Shown piece after piece: positions 11,292-21,855 of a stretch of 64,000 bases of DNA. The stretch comes from Lathyrus oleraceus (taxonomy: Eukaryota; Streptophyta; Magnoliopsida; Fabales; Fabaceae), in contig NC_066581.1 in the NCBI RefSeq assembly GCF_024323335.1, positions 432,778,136 through 432,842,135 of the forward strand. Direction: 5' to 3'. The position numbers and the translations under genes are program-made. Within the stretch, counting starts at the first letter, position 1. Each line of letters starts with the position of its first letter. The notes beneath the pieces were generated by a model. That model was not told the origin of the DNA and did no database searches. It worked only from the letters and a program-made list of their open reading frames with translations.

Positions 11292-11299
11292 TATAAATA
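11292..11299 (+). promoter_or_regulatory. TATA box of 5' LTR
   Basis: 'tataaata' within 'ggttctataaatagaac', about 45 bp before the TC tract; conserved in the 3' LTR at 17949-17956. It marks the U3/R boundary region. Confidence 0.7.
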
Positions 11300-11337
11300 G
11301 AACCCTTGGATAGAAGCATTGTCACACTTGCAATTTC

Positions 11338-11339
<2 letters not shown>

Positions 11340-11380
<41 letters not shown>
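11340..11380 (+). repeat. (TC)n microsatellite in the R region
   Basis: About 20 uninterrupted TC units. The 3' LTR copy (near 17998-18014) has only about 8, so the repeat changed length after insertion. The minus-strand Arg/Glu ORF across it is an artefact. Confidence 0.95.
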
Positions 11381-11384
<4 letters not shown>

Positions 11385-11581
11385 AAAGCCTTCATTCATA
11401 ACAGCTAGCACTGAGATTGAAGGAATCCGTTCGTGTGGACTGAGTAGAGGCGTTGTCATCGTTCGACGTTCGTGATCGCCACAAGAGGTAACGATTCTAT
11501 CACTGATCATGCCCATTCGTAAGGATCATTAAAGGAGAAATTTTAAATTCCGTTACGTTTTGGATCGCCCTTCTCCTTCAG

Positions 11582-11593
11582 TGGTATCAGAGC
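11582..11593 (+). other. Primer binding site, initiator tRNA-Met
   Basis: 'tggtatcagagc' begins two bases after the 5' LTR end. It is the standard plant copia PBS complementary to the 3' end of initiator tRNA-Met. Confidence 0.92.
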
Positions 11594-12936
11594 CACTTAT
11601 TAGGGTTAATGACGGCACAAGGGTTGTGTTGTCAAAGACTTATGCATTAGGGTTAATGACGGCACAAGGGTTGTGTTGTCAAAGACTTATGCATTAGGGT
11701 TAATGACGGCACAAGGGTTGTGTTGTCAAAAAGTTATGCGATTAGGGTTGTGACTGCGCAAGAGTTTTGCTTTAAAGTATCAAGTGTTGACGCGAAAAAC
11801 GACGTCGATTTTAAATGAATTGTTCATTAAAATTTTCGGCCAGGGGCGCTGCCCCCTTGACCACCGTCCGCTGACTGGGCAGCGGAACACCCGTTCCCAC
11901 TAACCGGGCAGCGGACCCCGGCTAACTCTGCGTAGTGTGAATGGTCGCTAAAATTTAATTTGGTTTTAATTAATTACAAGAATTAAAATTAACAATAATA
12001 ATAATAATGTGTTTATTATTATTGTCTTGTGGTGATCGGTTATGACCTTAGTTTTCCTTTATTTTGTTTTGGGTTTTAAAATACGACCTGCGTGTCGTGC
12101 CTCTCTTTAATCTCTTAATGTAACTTCTTTTCTCATCTCACTCCCTCGTATGTAAAACGAGTTTCTTTTATGTAATGTAATGTTATGAAGAAAGAGAAGA
12201 ATTCAATATCAAAGGAGGACAACCTTGAAGATCTTGCTTGGAGAAGCCTAGATCGTTATTAGGTTAGCTTAGGTTCTCTCATTGGCTTGAGAGAACAATT
12301 GCGCTAGGGGCCATAACTGTTTCATTATGTATGTATGTTGATGCATGTGTATGTATGTTGATGCATGTGAGAGACGATTTATATGATAAATAAGCCGGTG
12401 AGATCAGAATAATTGCAAATTCCCTCAAATTAAATATTAAGTTTATGCTTTCCAAGTTTTAGCACTCATCAAGACTAGTATCGGATAATGTAGGTTTCGC
12501 CTACACGAGGTGCATGTTCTATATTAGTAAGGTGCGATGGGATAATTGTAATATCCAATTGTTAAAACAATGGGTCAAACTTAACTAAACAAATTATAAT
12601 AAGATTATATATGTTTAGAAGCAAGAGTTGGAAATGATCCATGTAATGGATTGGAATAAAGAGTTATTCACCCAACTAAAATATTCGAGAGTTGTATTAG
12701 ATACAATTGGAAGGAGTTCCTACCTAAATAACCTAGTTTTGTGTAATCCGCCTACGCGGACTTAAAACAAAGTGAAATATGGATCTCGACCCACTAGAAA
12801 ATCTTCCAACGGGATTTTCCGAATCAAATGGTAAGGGTCATTTGTTTTGAGTAAAATAGTGGGAGCATATTTAATTAAAGGCCTAACTAAATATGTTATT
12901 GATACTTATATTTTCATTATTTTCATGTAGATTACC
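11594..12936 (+). other. Leader between PBS and gag
   Basis: The stretch is about 1.3 kb and non-coding. It contains three 47-bp tandem copies (11600-11740), a G/C-rich segment with a repeated 'gggcagcgga' (11875-11920), an AT hairpin formed by (aat)n and (att)n around 11993-12023, and a doubled 'tgtatgttgatgcatgtg' (12327-12368). No ORF of note. Confidence 0.7.
11600..11740 (+). repeat. Three tandem 47-bp copies in the leader
   Basis: Units start at 11600, 11647 and 11694 with 'ttagggttaatgacggcac' and are nearly identical. A degenerate fourth begins near 11742 ('gattagggttgtgactg'). They begin only a few bases after the PBS. Confidence 0.95.
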
Positions 12937-13790
12937 ATGACAACAAACACGTCTAACAACATTTTGCGATCAATCCTTGACAAAGAAAAATTGTCTGGGA
13001 CAAATTTTCTGGATTGGCACCGAAACCTGAGGATTGTCCTCAAACATGATAAAAAGTTGTGTGTCTTGGAGACACCTGTTCCTGAAGAGGAACCTCCTAG
13101 TTCTGCACCTAAGGCAGAAAGAGATGCTTATAAGAAGCATGTCGATGATGCCAATGAAACTGCTTGTCTCATGCTAGCTTGCATGAACTCAGATTGCAAA
13201 AGCAACATGAGAACATGGCAGCGTTCGATATGATCGAACACCTGAAGATGCTCTATCAAGAGCAAGCAAGGCATGAAAGGTTTGAAGTTTCAAAAGCCCT
13301 TTTTCAAGGAAAGTTAGCTGAGGGAGCCTCTGTAGGTCCCCATGTGCTCAAGATGACTGGGTATGTGGAAAACCTTGAGAGGTTGGGTTTTCCCCTCGGA
13401 AAGAAACTTACGACTGATTTGATATTACAATCGTTGCCAGATAAATTCAGTCAATTTGTCCTAAATTTCAATATGAATGATATGGACAAATCTCTTCCTG
13501 AACTGCTAGCCATGTTAAGAACTGCTGAGCAGAATCTAAAGTCAAAAGGGAAGTCCATTCTGATGATCGAAAATGGAAAGAGACAGAATAAAAGGCCCAC
13601 CAAGAAGGGTGATAAAGGGAAAGGCAAGGAAGTTGCCAAACCCAAACCCACTGTTGCTGCTTTGAAGCCTAGTGGAGGCATAGCAAAAGAAGGCACCTGC
13701 TTCCATTGCGGTAAGACCGGACACTGGAAGAGAAACTGCCCAAAGTACCTGGAAGATAAGAAGAATGGAGTAGAGACTTCAACTTCAGGT
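12937..13790 (+). pseudogene. copia Gag, one frameshift
   Basis: The N-terminal frame (12937-13233) starts MTTNTSNNILRSILD and has the plant copia Gag phrase GTNFLDWHRNLRIVL. A one-base deletion near 13190 moves the rest into the frame 13164-14087, with KQHENMAAFDMIEHL and VLKMTGYVENLERLGFPLG. A single CCHC zinc knuckle (CFHCGKTGHWKRNC) lies at about 13700-13741 after a Lys-rich basic stretch. Gag would form the particle and bind RNA through the knuckle. The ATG at 12937 is chosen because it directly follows the leader and fits the family. Confidence 0.88.
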
Positions 13791-14087
13791 ATTTTTGTTA
13801 TTGAAATTAATTTATCTTCTTCTATATCACGGGTATTAGATACTGGATGCGGTTCTCACATTTGTATCAATGTGCAGGGACTAAAAAGGAGTAGAGATTT
13901 GGCAAAAGGCGAAGTCGACCTACGAGTTAGCAATAGAGCAAAGGTTGCTGCTTTAGCCGTAGGAACTTATGTATTGACTTTACCCAGTGGTTTAATAATT
14001 CAGTTAGAGAACTGTTATTATGTACATGCAATTAGCAGGAATGTTATTTCCGTTTTTTGTTTGGGCAAGTTTGGTTTTTATTTATAA
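13791..14087 (+). pseudogene. copia aspartic protease region
   Basis: It continues in frame after the zinc knuckle. The active-site triad reads DTG (VLDTGCGSHIC), and the C-terminal part has ISRNVISV, common before the GAG-pre-integrase domain. A frameshift between about 14056 and 14085 disconnects it from integrase, and the frame ends at TAA 14085-14087. The protease would cut the polyprotein into Gag, IN and RT-RNase H. Confidence 0.8.
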
Positions 14088-15133
14088 TAAAGAACAATTG
14101 TTACTCAATTTATTTGAATGATATATTCTATGCTACTGCACAAATGAACAATGGACTTTATGTCATTGATCTTGAAATGCCTATTTATAACATTAATACT
14201 AAAAGGATGAAACCTAATGAGTTAAATCCAACTTACCTTTGGCATTGTCGATTAGGCCACATAAATGAGAAACGCATTTCCAAACTCCATAAAGATGGAC
14301 TGTTGAACTCTTTTGATTATGAATCATATGAGACATGCAGATCTTGTTTAATTGGAAAGATGACAAAGTCTCCATTCACAGGAAAAGGTGAAAGAGCTAA
14401 TGATCTTTTGGCCCTCATACATACTGATGTATGTGGACCACTGAACATACCAGCCAGAGGAGGTTTTCAGTACTTCATCACATTTATTGATGATTTCAGT
14501 AGATATGGTTATGTGTATTTAATGAAACACAAATCAGAGTCCTTTGAAAAGTTCAAGGAATTCAAGAATGAAGTACAAAACCAACTAGGTAAGAATATTA
14601 AAACTCTTCGATCAGATCGAGGTGGTGAGTATTTAAGCCTAGAGTTTGATGACCATCTGAAAGAGTGTGGGATCCTATCCCAACTTACTCCTCCTGGAAC
14701 ACCCCAATGGAATGGTGTATCTGAGAGAAGAAATCGAACCCTGTTAGACATGGTCTGATCCATGATGAGTCACGCCGATCTTCCAAACTCCTTTTGGGGA
14801 CATGCACTATTGACAGCAGCTTACACACTTAACCGTGTTCCATCCAAAAAGGTTGAGAAGACACCATATGGGATATGTAGTGGTAAGAAACCACATATGT
14901 CTTACATGAAGATTTGGGGTTGCGAAGTTTATGTGAAACGACAAATTTCAACTAAGCTTGAGCCCAAATTTGACAAATGCTTATTTGTGGGGTATCCTAA
15001 AGAAACAAGAGGGTATTACTTCTACAATACTTCTGAGGGCAAATTGTTTGTCGCTCGAACTGGAGTTTTCCTAGAAAAGGATTTTATTTCCAAAGGAATT
15101 AGTGGGAGGAAAGTAGAGCTTGAAGAAATTTAA
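14057..15133 (+). pseudogene. copia integrase with nonsense stop
   Basis: The GAG-pre-integrase zinc region (LWHCRLGHINEKRISKL, then ETCRSCLIGK) is followed by the catalytic core with Asp (LIHTDVCGPL), Asp (LRSDRGGEY) and Glu (NGVSERRNRT). A TGA at 14756-14758 interrupts directly after LLDMV; a CGA-to-TGA change fits the family, which has Arg here. The frame then continues (SMMSHADLPNSFWGHAL, IWGCEVYVKRQ) to TAA at 15131-15133. Catalytic residues are intact but the chain is cut. Confidence 0.9.
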
Positions 15134-16885
15134 GAATCACAAAGCATCGATACACCTATGGAGGAATTAGAGCAGGAAACACAAGTAGTTGTGGAAGAGC
15201 AACCTGCTCAAGTAGAACAAGACCAGCGTAGGTCAAGCAGGATACGTCACCAACCTGAGAGATATGGATATCTCATAACTGATCAAGGTGATGTATTACT
15301 CATGGATCAAGATGAGCCTGTGACCTACCAAGAGGCCATAACTGGTCCCGAGTCTGAGAAGTGGCTAGAAGCCATGAAATCTGAAATGGATTCCATGTAC
15401 ACAAACCAAGTTTGGACCTTGGTAGAGCCTCCTGTAGGAGTTAACCCTATAGGATGCAAGTAGGTCTTCAAAAAGAAGACTGACATGGATGGTAAGGTAC
15501 ATACCTATAAGGCAAGACTGGTTGCAAAAGGATATAAACAAATTCATGGGGTTGACTATGATGAAACCTTTTCACCAGTTGCAATGCTTAAATCTGTTCG
15601 GATTTTACTTGCTATCGCTGCATATCATGATTATGAAATATGGAAGATGGATGTCAAAATTGCTTTCCTTAATGGGAATCTTCTTGAGGATGTGTACATG
15701 ACACAACCTGGAGGATTTGACATACCTGAAGAAGCCCTAAAGATATGTAAGTTACAAAGATCAATCTATGGATTGAAGCAAGCTTCTAGAAGATGGAATC
15801 TTCGTTTTGATGAAACGGTAAAACAATATGGATTCATCAAGAACAAAGATGAGCCTTGTGTCTACAAGAAGGTTAGTGGGAGCATGATCATTTTCCTGGT
15901 ATTATATGTAGATGACATATTACTCATTGGAAACGATGTCCCTACCCTGCAACAAGTAATGTCTTGGTTGGGGAAATGCTTTTCTATGAAGGACCTAGGT
16001 GAAGCAACCTATATATTAGGAATCAAAATCTATAGAGATAGATCACAAAAACTGCTTGGCCTAAGTCAGAGTACGTACATAGACAAAGTGCTGAGACGCT
16101 TTAATATGCATGATTCCAAGAAAGGATTCATACCTATGCAACATGGCTTGTGTCTATCAAAAACACAATCCCCTTCAACTAAGGAAGAAAGGGATCGCAT
16201 GAATAAGATTCCATATGCATCTGCAATAGGATCTATCATGTATGCCATGTTATGTACTCAACCAGATGTCTCGTATGCTTTAAGTGCAACGAGTAGGTAC
16301 CAATCTGATCCTGGTGATGCCCATTGGGTAGCTGTCAAGAATATCCTTAAGTATTTGAGAAGGACTAAGGACTCATTCTTTATATATGGAGGTCAGGAAG
16401 AGTTGGCTGTAATTGGATACACCGATGCTAGCTTCCAGACAGATAAGGATGACTTTAGATCGCAATCTGGTTATGTGTTTTGCTTAAACGGTGGCGCTGT
16501 GAGCTGGAAAAGTTCAAAGCAAGATACAATTGCTGATTCTACAACTGAGGCCGATAATGCTGCCTCAAGTGCAGCAAAGGAAGCTGTTTGGATCAAAAAC
16601 TTCATTAGTGAACTTGACATAGTTCCTAGCATTGTGGATCCCATTGGTCTCTATTGTGATGGTGCTATCGTACAAGCTAAGGATCCTAGATCTCACCAAC
16701 GATCCAAACACATACTTAGGTGTTATCACCTCATTCGAGAGATAATAGATAGAGGAGATGTGAAAATATGCAGAGTACCTACACTTGATAATATTGCTGA
16801 CCCATTGACAAAGCCTCTTGCACAACAGAAGCATGATGGCCATGCTAGATCTATGGGCATTAGGGGTATGCCTGATTGGCTCTAG
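15134..16885 (+). pseudogene. copia RT and RNase H
   Basis: This is the same frame as the integrase. It covers the linker (RRSSRIRHQPERY), RT start (EAMKSEMDSMYTNQVWTLV), TAG at 15461-15463 where the family has Trp, then 466 open codons. RT shows KARLVAKGY, WKMDVKIAFLNG and the catalytic YVDDILL. RNase H shows GYTDASF, a TTEAD version of the usual TEAEY (Glu kept), YCDGA and KHILRCYHLIRE. It ends at TAG 16883-16885, just before the polypurine tract. The TGG-to-TAG change suits methylation-driven decay. Confidence 0.92.
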
Positions 16886-16889
16886 TGTT

Positions 16890-16899
16890 AGTGGGAGAT
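16890..16899 (+). other. Polypurine tract of the copia element
   Basis: 'agtgggagat' directly precedes the 3' LTR start and lies four bases after the pol stop. It is the usual short copia plus-strand primer. Confidence 0.8.
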
Positions 16900-18213
16900 T
16901 GTTCGCGTAAGCCCTAGAGGCCAATACTTTTGGTACTTGTATCGAATTATTTATTAATAATAAAAGGTTTTTTCTTTATTATGTTTGTTTAATAAAGTCC
17001 CTAGAATAGCTAGTCCGTTTAATGTATCAAGTATGACTTAATCATGAGATCACAATAAACATAAGGACACTATTCTTAAAGTATCCGTAGTCGAGCTTTA
17101 CTGTGAAGTGGGATAACATTAAAGCATGAAGACTATTATGTTTATAGACTGATGATCACATCTCATGGGTCATGGATAAGGAGTTATCAAGTCTTAAACA
17201 TATGTATGAATATTAAGAGTAATATTTATACTGGATTGACTCGCTATGAGAATACTATATAGAATGTTATGTAAAGTGTCATAAGTTATTCTCATGGTGA
17301 TAATGGTGTATACCATCCTTCGACCTGAAACCACTATGGACCCTAGATGTAGAGTCGAGTGCCTTATTGCTGATCAAACATTGCCCGTAATTGGATGACC
17401 ATAAAGACAGTTGATGGGTACTTCACGAAGCATGCTAAGGGACATGAGTGACCTAGATGGAATTTGCCCATCCTGCGTAACAGGATAAATGTCTATGGGC
17501 TCAATATTGAACTGGACAAGGATGACACGGTCTATGCCTTGTGTTCAATATAGACATAAGGGCAAAAGGGTAATTATACACATAATTATTATCACAGAAG
17601 GGTTTGTTAGATCACATGACATTTTCGTGTCTTGGGTAGCAGCGATGTGTTGCTAGATACCGCTCACTGTTTATTATGTTAAATACGTGATTTAATATAA
17701 TTGCCAATGCCGCGAAAACCTATAGGGTCACACACAAAGGATGGATTGATGAGAGATAAAGTAATTAAGGAATACTGTAATGTACGGTGCCCTTAAGTGA
17801 ATTATAGAACATCGTAAGGTACGGTGTACTTAAGTAGAATACGAAATATGGTAAGGTACCACGCGCTTAAGTGATTTTGGCATATTATAAGATATGGGCC
17901 ATATACACTTGAGTGGGCTTTTTAGCTTGCAGCCCACACAAGTGGTTCTATAAATAGAACCCTTGGGTAGAAGCATTGTCACACTTGCAATTTCGTTTCT
18001 CTCTCTCTCTCTCACTCAAAGCCTTCATTCGTAGCAGCTAGCACTAAGATTGAAGGAATCCGTTCGTGTGGACTGAGTAGAGGCGTTGTCATCGTTCAAC
18101 ATTCGTGATCGCCATAAGAGGTAACGATTCTATCACTGATCATGCCCATTCGTAAGGATCATTAAAGGAGAAATTTTAAATTCCGTTGCATTTTGGATCG
18201 CCCTTCTCCTTCA
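16900..18213 (+). repeat. 3' LTR of the complete copia element
   Basis: The LTR is 1314 bp, starting 'tgttcgcgtaagccc' and ending 'cttctccttca', followed by gggct. It keeps the roughly 80-bp segment (about 17550-17635) missing in the 5' LTR and has a shorter TC repeat. TATA at 17949-17956. Confidence 0.93.
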
Positions 18214-18241
18214 GGGCTCATCTCCTTTCCCGTGTTTTCTG

Positions 18242-18481
18242 AATTTTGGTTCCTGGCAGTGGGAACCTTCTCCTGGACTGGTTAAGGAATCCATAAAAGA
18301 TATGCTCGGTGCATTCTCAAAAGCTACTCAACATTCCAATAAATGGGCCAAATCTTGGCATGAATGGGGCATTGTCCAATACCGCAGTGATGTCCCGTTA
18401 TACTTTAAGAGGTTTACTAGACACTGCAGCAGTTTGGTGTTGCTGCTGTCGTCGGATACTTCTATTTCATCACAAGTACAA
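18242..18481 (+). pseudogene. Fragment of the TOR kinase gene (FAT region)
   Basis: Translations in three adjacent frames match the FAT-domain region of plant TARGET OF RAPAMYCIN as I know it: SIKDMLGAFSKATQ, NKWAKSWHEW, then after a frameshift ALSNTAVMSRYTLRG, and after another AAVVGYFY. Only about 80 codons are present. TOR is a very large single-copy kinase gene, so this is a broken fragment without kinase domain. It starts almost directly after the copia duplication. The sequence just before (pyrimidine-rich, ...tggcag) could also be read as a splice acceptor. Confidence 0.7.
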
Positions 18482-18640
18482 CTGTGATTTGATACAACCA
18501 TCAATAAAATCAAAATGCGAAGGGGCATCATTCAGTTAAATAAAAATGAGTTCTGATGACAACAATGAATCCAAGGGTAAAGGCTAATCGGTTGCTAGAG
18601 TCAGGGTCCGGCAATAGTTGTAAAAATTACCAAAGTAGGC
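18482..18640 (+). other. Junction between TOR and DUF3527-like fragments
   Basis: About 160 bp joins two unrelated host-gene fragments. I see no clear coding, transposon ends or target duplication in it. 'caataaaatcaaaatg' near 18502 is simply AT-rich. Confidence 0.3.
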
Positions 18641-19276
18641 CAAGCAATACTGCTCTATCCTCAGGAAACTCCCGACTCAGGTTCTTTAGATGATTTCCAG
18701 CTTTCTGAATTTAGAACATCATCAGATGAAAATTATCCAGAATCAAGCGGGAGTAGTTTATCATACGTTTCCGTTCCTGAGGAGGATTACCTTGGCAATG
18801 TAGGTCCTGAAATACAACTTTCAAGTGGACGTCGTTCAGTGGTTGAGGATACATCTTTTTCTGGATCAATGCAACACAACATTAATGTTGATCTCAAGAT
18901 GAGTCTTTCTTCTACGGTTGCAAGGAAAATGCCTGGTATACAATCTGAAGCTGCTTTCTTTGAAAAGGACACGTTAGAGAATAGGATGAGCACTCAATCT
19001 GCTTTCAGTAATATGATTGAATCATTGGATCAAGAAACTGCTGAGCCGACTTCTCAGAAGGGTATGAATCCATCATCTCACAGTTGTCGATTTAGCTTTA
19101 ACTTATGTCGAATCGACAAAAGTTTCAGTTTCGAGGAAGGCCCTGCGGTTTCAAAACTTGGTTCTAAGTATGTTTCTTCAAAGTCAGAATCTTCTATTCG
19201 TTGGGATAATCCAAGCAAAGGAAAGATGAATAACCAACTACAATCAACAGGCTGTCATCGGTTCGTCAGCAGCTAA
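18641..19276 (+). pseudogene. Fragment of a DUF3527-like plant gene
   Basis: An open frame of about 200 codons runs to TAA/TAG-type stops at 19274-19276. It is Ser-rich at first (DSGSLDDFQLSEFRTSSDEN), and its last third has the family-like phrase CRFSFNLCRIDKSFSFEEGP, then KYVSSKSESSIRWDNPSKGK. I associate the RSFSFKEG / YVSAKSG / WDNPSK pattern with plant DUF3527 proteins of unknown function, from memory. The downstream DUF3527 core is missing, and the segment has no start of its own. It lies on the same strand as the TOR fragment. Confidence 0.5.
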
Positions 19277-20114
19277 CAGTAGCAAATAAGAGTGTCGATG
19301 GTGGTGTAAATGTGGTGCTTGCTGAAAAGGAAAAGGAAGGAACGGAAATGGATATGGCTAAACTAGAATTGGATTTCATGGGGACGTCTGTAATACATTG
19401 GATGACATAAAGTAGTTTCAGTTCAATTGTCGCGTACAATCACGTCAATATGGCCTCTCCCGGTTGGTTTATTACTCTAGCAGGAAGTTGAAGAAATCAT
19501 ACTCATCACGGAATCCATGCCGCATACAATCTGCATAAACAATCCACATACGCAAACTTCAACATACCCTGCATAATTCTCTCCAGTGGGACACCAACAA
19601 GTTCAAACAGTGAGAACTTCGGTGCCGGTTAAAACAAAGACAACAGTGCATAAACCAGTCCCCATACATTCAACCTGCAACCTACGAGCAAATCACACGT
19701 TACAACATAAATCATCAACATCCACTTAGAAACTTAACAGACATAGCAGGAAGTTCATGGTATGAGATAAGTAGTTACTTATCTAATTGTTTAGCCATTG
19801 GCCAAGACAATCCAAATCCTCACACTGTCTATGGATTACCAAAGCACTAATTAAACAGGAATGGAAGAAATGAAGGTAATTGTGAGACTCCTCGAGGTCT
19901 AAAAAGCGGGAATACGTGATGGTTTTAGTGAAACATAAACAAAATCTCAAGTTATTAGTTATCAAGATGAATCGTCTCGAATTTGCATGCAGTTGAAATA
20001 CAAGCCTCCTTGAAGGAAAATTCAACATCCTCGTTCCAGTCGGTGCACAAGGATGTGTTTCAATATCAGCACATGTTACAACTAAACTGAACTTAAACCT
20101 TCAAACAAAATAAT
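19277..20114 (+). other. Non-coding part of the gene-fragment island
   Basis: A short open piece (AEKEKEGTEMDMAKLELDF) around 19320-19385 might be another host fragment that I do not recognise. After 19480 the DNA is A/C-rich with 'accctgcataa' and 'aacctgcaacctac' phrases like those at 2741-4200 and 9700-10300. The minus-strand ORF at 19783-20028 is not convincing. Confidence 0.35.
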
Positions 20115-20213
20115 AGGCATGACAGTGTTGAAACTGTTCAGAGAGCTCTTCATCTTGGTGCCAATGTTAAGGTGATTACCAGTGATCAACTTGCCATATC
20201 ATATTAGACTTGG
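20115..20213 (+). pseudogene. H+-ATPase (AHA-type) pseudogene, proximal piece
   Basis: [19 protein letters not shown] and VITSDQLAI match the segment just upstream of the P-domain hinge of plant plasma-membrane H+-ATPases (consensus RHDSAET...GDQLAI). A stop follows, and a few residues of the usual sequence are deleted before the 19-kb element inserts at 20213. The gene continues after that element at 39238, with the duplicated cttgg at the join. Confidence 0.75.
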
Positions 20214-21831
20214 TGTAAGACCCCAATTTTGGCCCTAAGATCCCTCATGGCATCATAACATTGCATTTGCATAGCCTCAAGGATCATTAGCATCTTGGTT
20301 CCCTTTGCCTTTGGGTGGGACCTTCTGTGAGATAGTTTGAGATCACCAAGCATGCTTGAATTGTATATCATTGCTTTTCTCATTTTGTTTACTAACCAAA
20401 AGCACAAAAATATGTCACTAACATCTTTTGTTTTGTAGCTTGAGCAATCACAAGGTCCAAAGCTTCAAGGAGATCATTAGTACAAAGACATGGTCAAGAG
20501 GAGATGATAGCAAGCATGGTAATGGTTCCTAAAGCTCTCATCCATCAAATATGACTCCCTAGTACCTCAATGCATCATTTTGATCAAAGCAAGACAAAGG
20601 GTTTAAGGTTTGTTCTTCAGAGAAACCCTAATTCATCTGTGCATCACAATGCCTTGCTCATGAAGCAACCTCAGCCCATGATCAAATACAATCAAGGGAA
20701 GTTCTTTAATTCATAATTTCATGCATATTTGAACTTATTTGAGTGTCCTCAATCATCAATTCTTCAAGATATGAGGCATGGACTTGAGAAGTTGATCAGT
20801 CAATTCATCTGACTATTTTGAAATGCACTAAGACCTAACGTTTTATGTGTTGGTCAAATGGAGATGGTTCCAAAATAAAAAATGTTCTTAAGGACAATAT
20901 GAACAACTTTCATGTTCATAAAAAATTGATTTGAAGCTTGGAAGACCATCTGCCTCAAGGATCATTAGCATCTTGGTTCCCTTTTGTGCAAACATTTAAC
21001 CTTTGCTTTCAAACATTAGAAACCTAAGCCTTATGCTTTTGATTTTCAAACTTTCTTTTCACAATACTTATTCTGAATTGAATCTTTAAGTCAACTTTGA
21101 CTATTTTGTACATACTTCTAATTGGTAAATATAACCCATTCAAATTTCCTTTTGTGGTTCCAATGACCACTTCTTAATCCAATTTTTCCATAACCTTTAG
21201 CTATTAGGTTTGAGTTATCTTTGTGGTAGATATAATACTCACCTATATCCTTAGTGATGGACAATGAGTCTTCCATGCTTATTATAGGGTTAACCCCTCA
21301 CTAGCATGTTGAAGCTATCCTCACATGGTGGATTTATGGTTTGGTTGAGTTTTCTCCCTTTGATAACAAAAGACCTTAAGGCTTTTGGACCAATAAATTC
21401 ACCAACTTGTTTTTGAGATTTTTACCCCGAACAACGAGGTTTTGATCCTAATATTTTTTAAGATGGTACGTAGGCAATGGGTTTATCCATCCAAACACAA
21501 ATTGTAATTAACTTGTATATTCTCTTCTCATCTTTTCAATCATGTTTGCACAAACAAATATTTTCACAAAACAAACAACCTTTGCAACAAGTATGAAAAG
21601 GGCTCCCTAGGAGTACCTAGGATGTTTTGGGTGCCTAACACCTTCCCATTGCATAACCAACCCCCTTACCCAGATCTCTATTTCTTTTACTAGTTTTTGT
21701 TAAAACTATTAAGTTTTTGTTCGCTTTCTAACCATTCCTTTGGATAAATAGAAGTGCGATGGCGACTCGACTTTGTATGATTTACCTTGGATTTAGTCAA
21801 TATCTCTAATGGTAACGAATACCCCGTTACA
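20214..21831 (+). repeat. 5' LTR with 3.3-kb internal deletion
   Basis: The LTR is 1618 bp, TG...CA, ending 'ccccgttaca'. Compared with the 3' LTR it lacks the equivalent of 35075-38384 (3310 bp), and the junction carries a 33-bp filler. The lengths agree exactly: 4901 minus 3310 plus 27 net filler bases gives 1618. The TATA region is in the lost part, so this copy has no promoter. I count roughly 20 substitutions in the first 740 bp against the 3' LTR. Confidence 0.92.
20952..20984 (+). repeat. Filler DNA at LTR deletion junction
   Basis: These 33 bases (gcctcaaggatcatt...ccttt) are an exact copy of 20274-20306 in the same LTR. They match the 5' LTR version (cctcaagg, attagc), not the 3' LTR version (ccttaagg, attaac). 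The right side joins through the shared 'cccttt' microhomology. Confidence 0.9.
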
Positions 21832-21837
21832 GAAAAG

Positions 21838-21855
21838 TGGCGACTCTGCTAGGGA
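21838..21855 (+). other. Primer binding site, tRNA-Arg type
   Basis: 'tggcgactctgctaggga' begins six bases after the LTR end. This PBS is the one described for Ogre-type elements (tRNA-Arg). Confidence 0.75.

Larger units (their letters stand above)
10328..11580 (+). repeat. 5' LTR of the complete copia element
   Basis: The LTR is 1253 bp, starting 'tgttggtgtaagccc' and ending 'cttctccttca', directly followed by the PBS. Relative to the 3' LTR it lacks about 80 bp after 'gttcaatata' (10980) and has a longer TC microsatellite. A TATA box and R/U5 region are recognisable. Confidence 0.93.
10323..18218 (+). mobile_element. Complete Ty1/copia retrotransposon with target duplication
   Basis: The element spans 10328-18213 between identical 5-bp duplications gggct (10323-10327 and 18214-18218). 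It has two TG...CA LTRs, an initiator-Met PBS, a long leader, gag with one zinc knuckle, protease, integrase, RT and RNase H in copia order, and a polypurine tract. Coding is broken by two frameshifts and three stops (TGA 14756, TAA 15131, TAG 15461). The two LTRs differ at several per cent of positions by eye, so the insertion is moderately old. I do not assign a lineage with confidence. Confidence 0.93.

Noticed and set aside
11173..11382. Minus-strand ORF starting with Arg-Glu repeats (also 17830-18015)
   Set aside because: It is only the translation of the (TC)n microsatellite and LTR sequence; it lies inside an LTR and has no gene context.
11600..11740. Telomere-like repeat because of 'ttagggtt'
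   Set aside because: The period is 47 bp, not 7 bp, and it lies in a copia leader.
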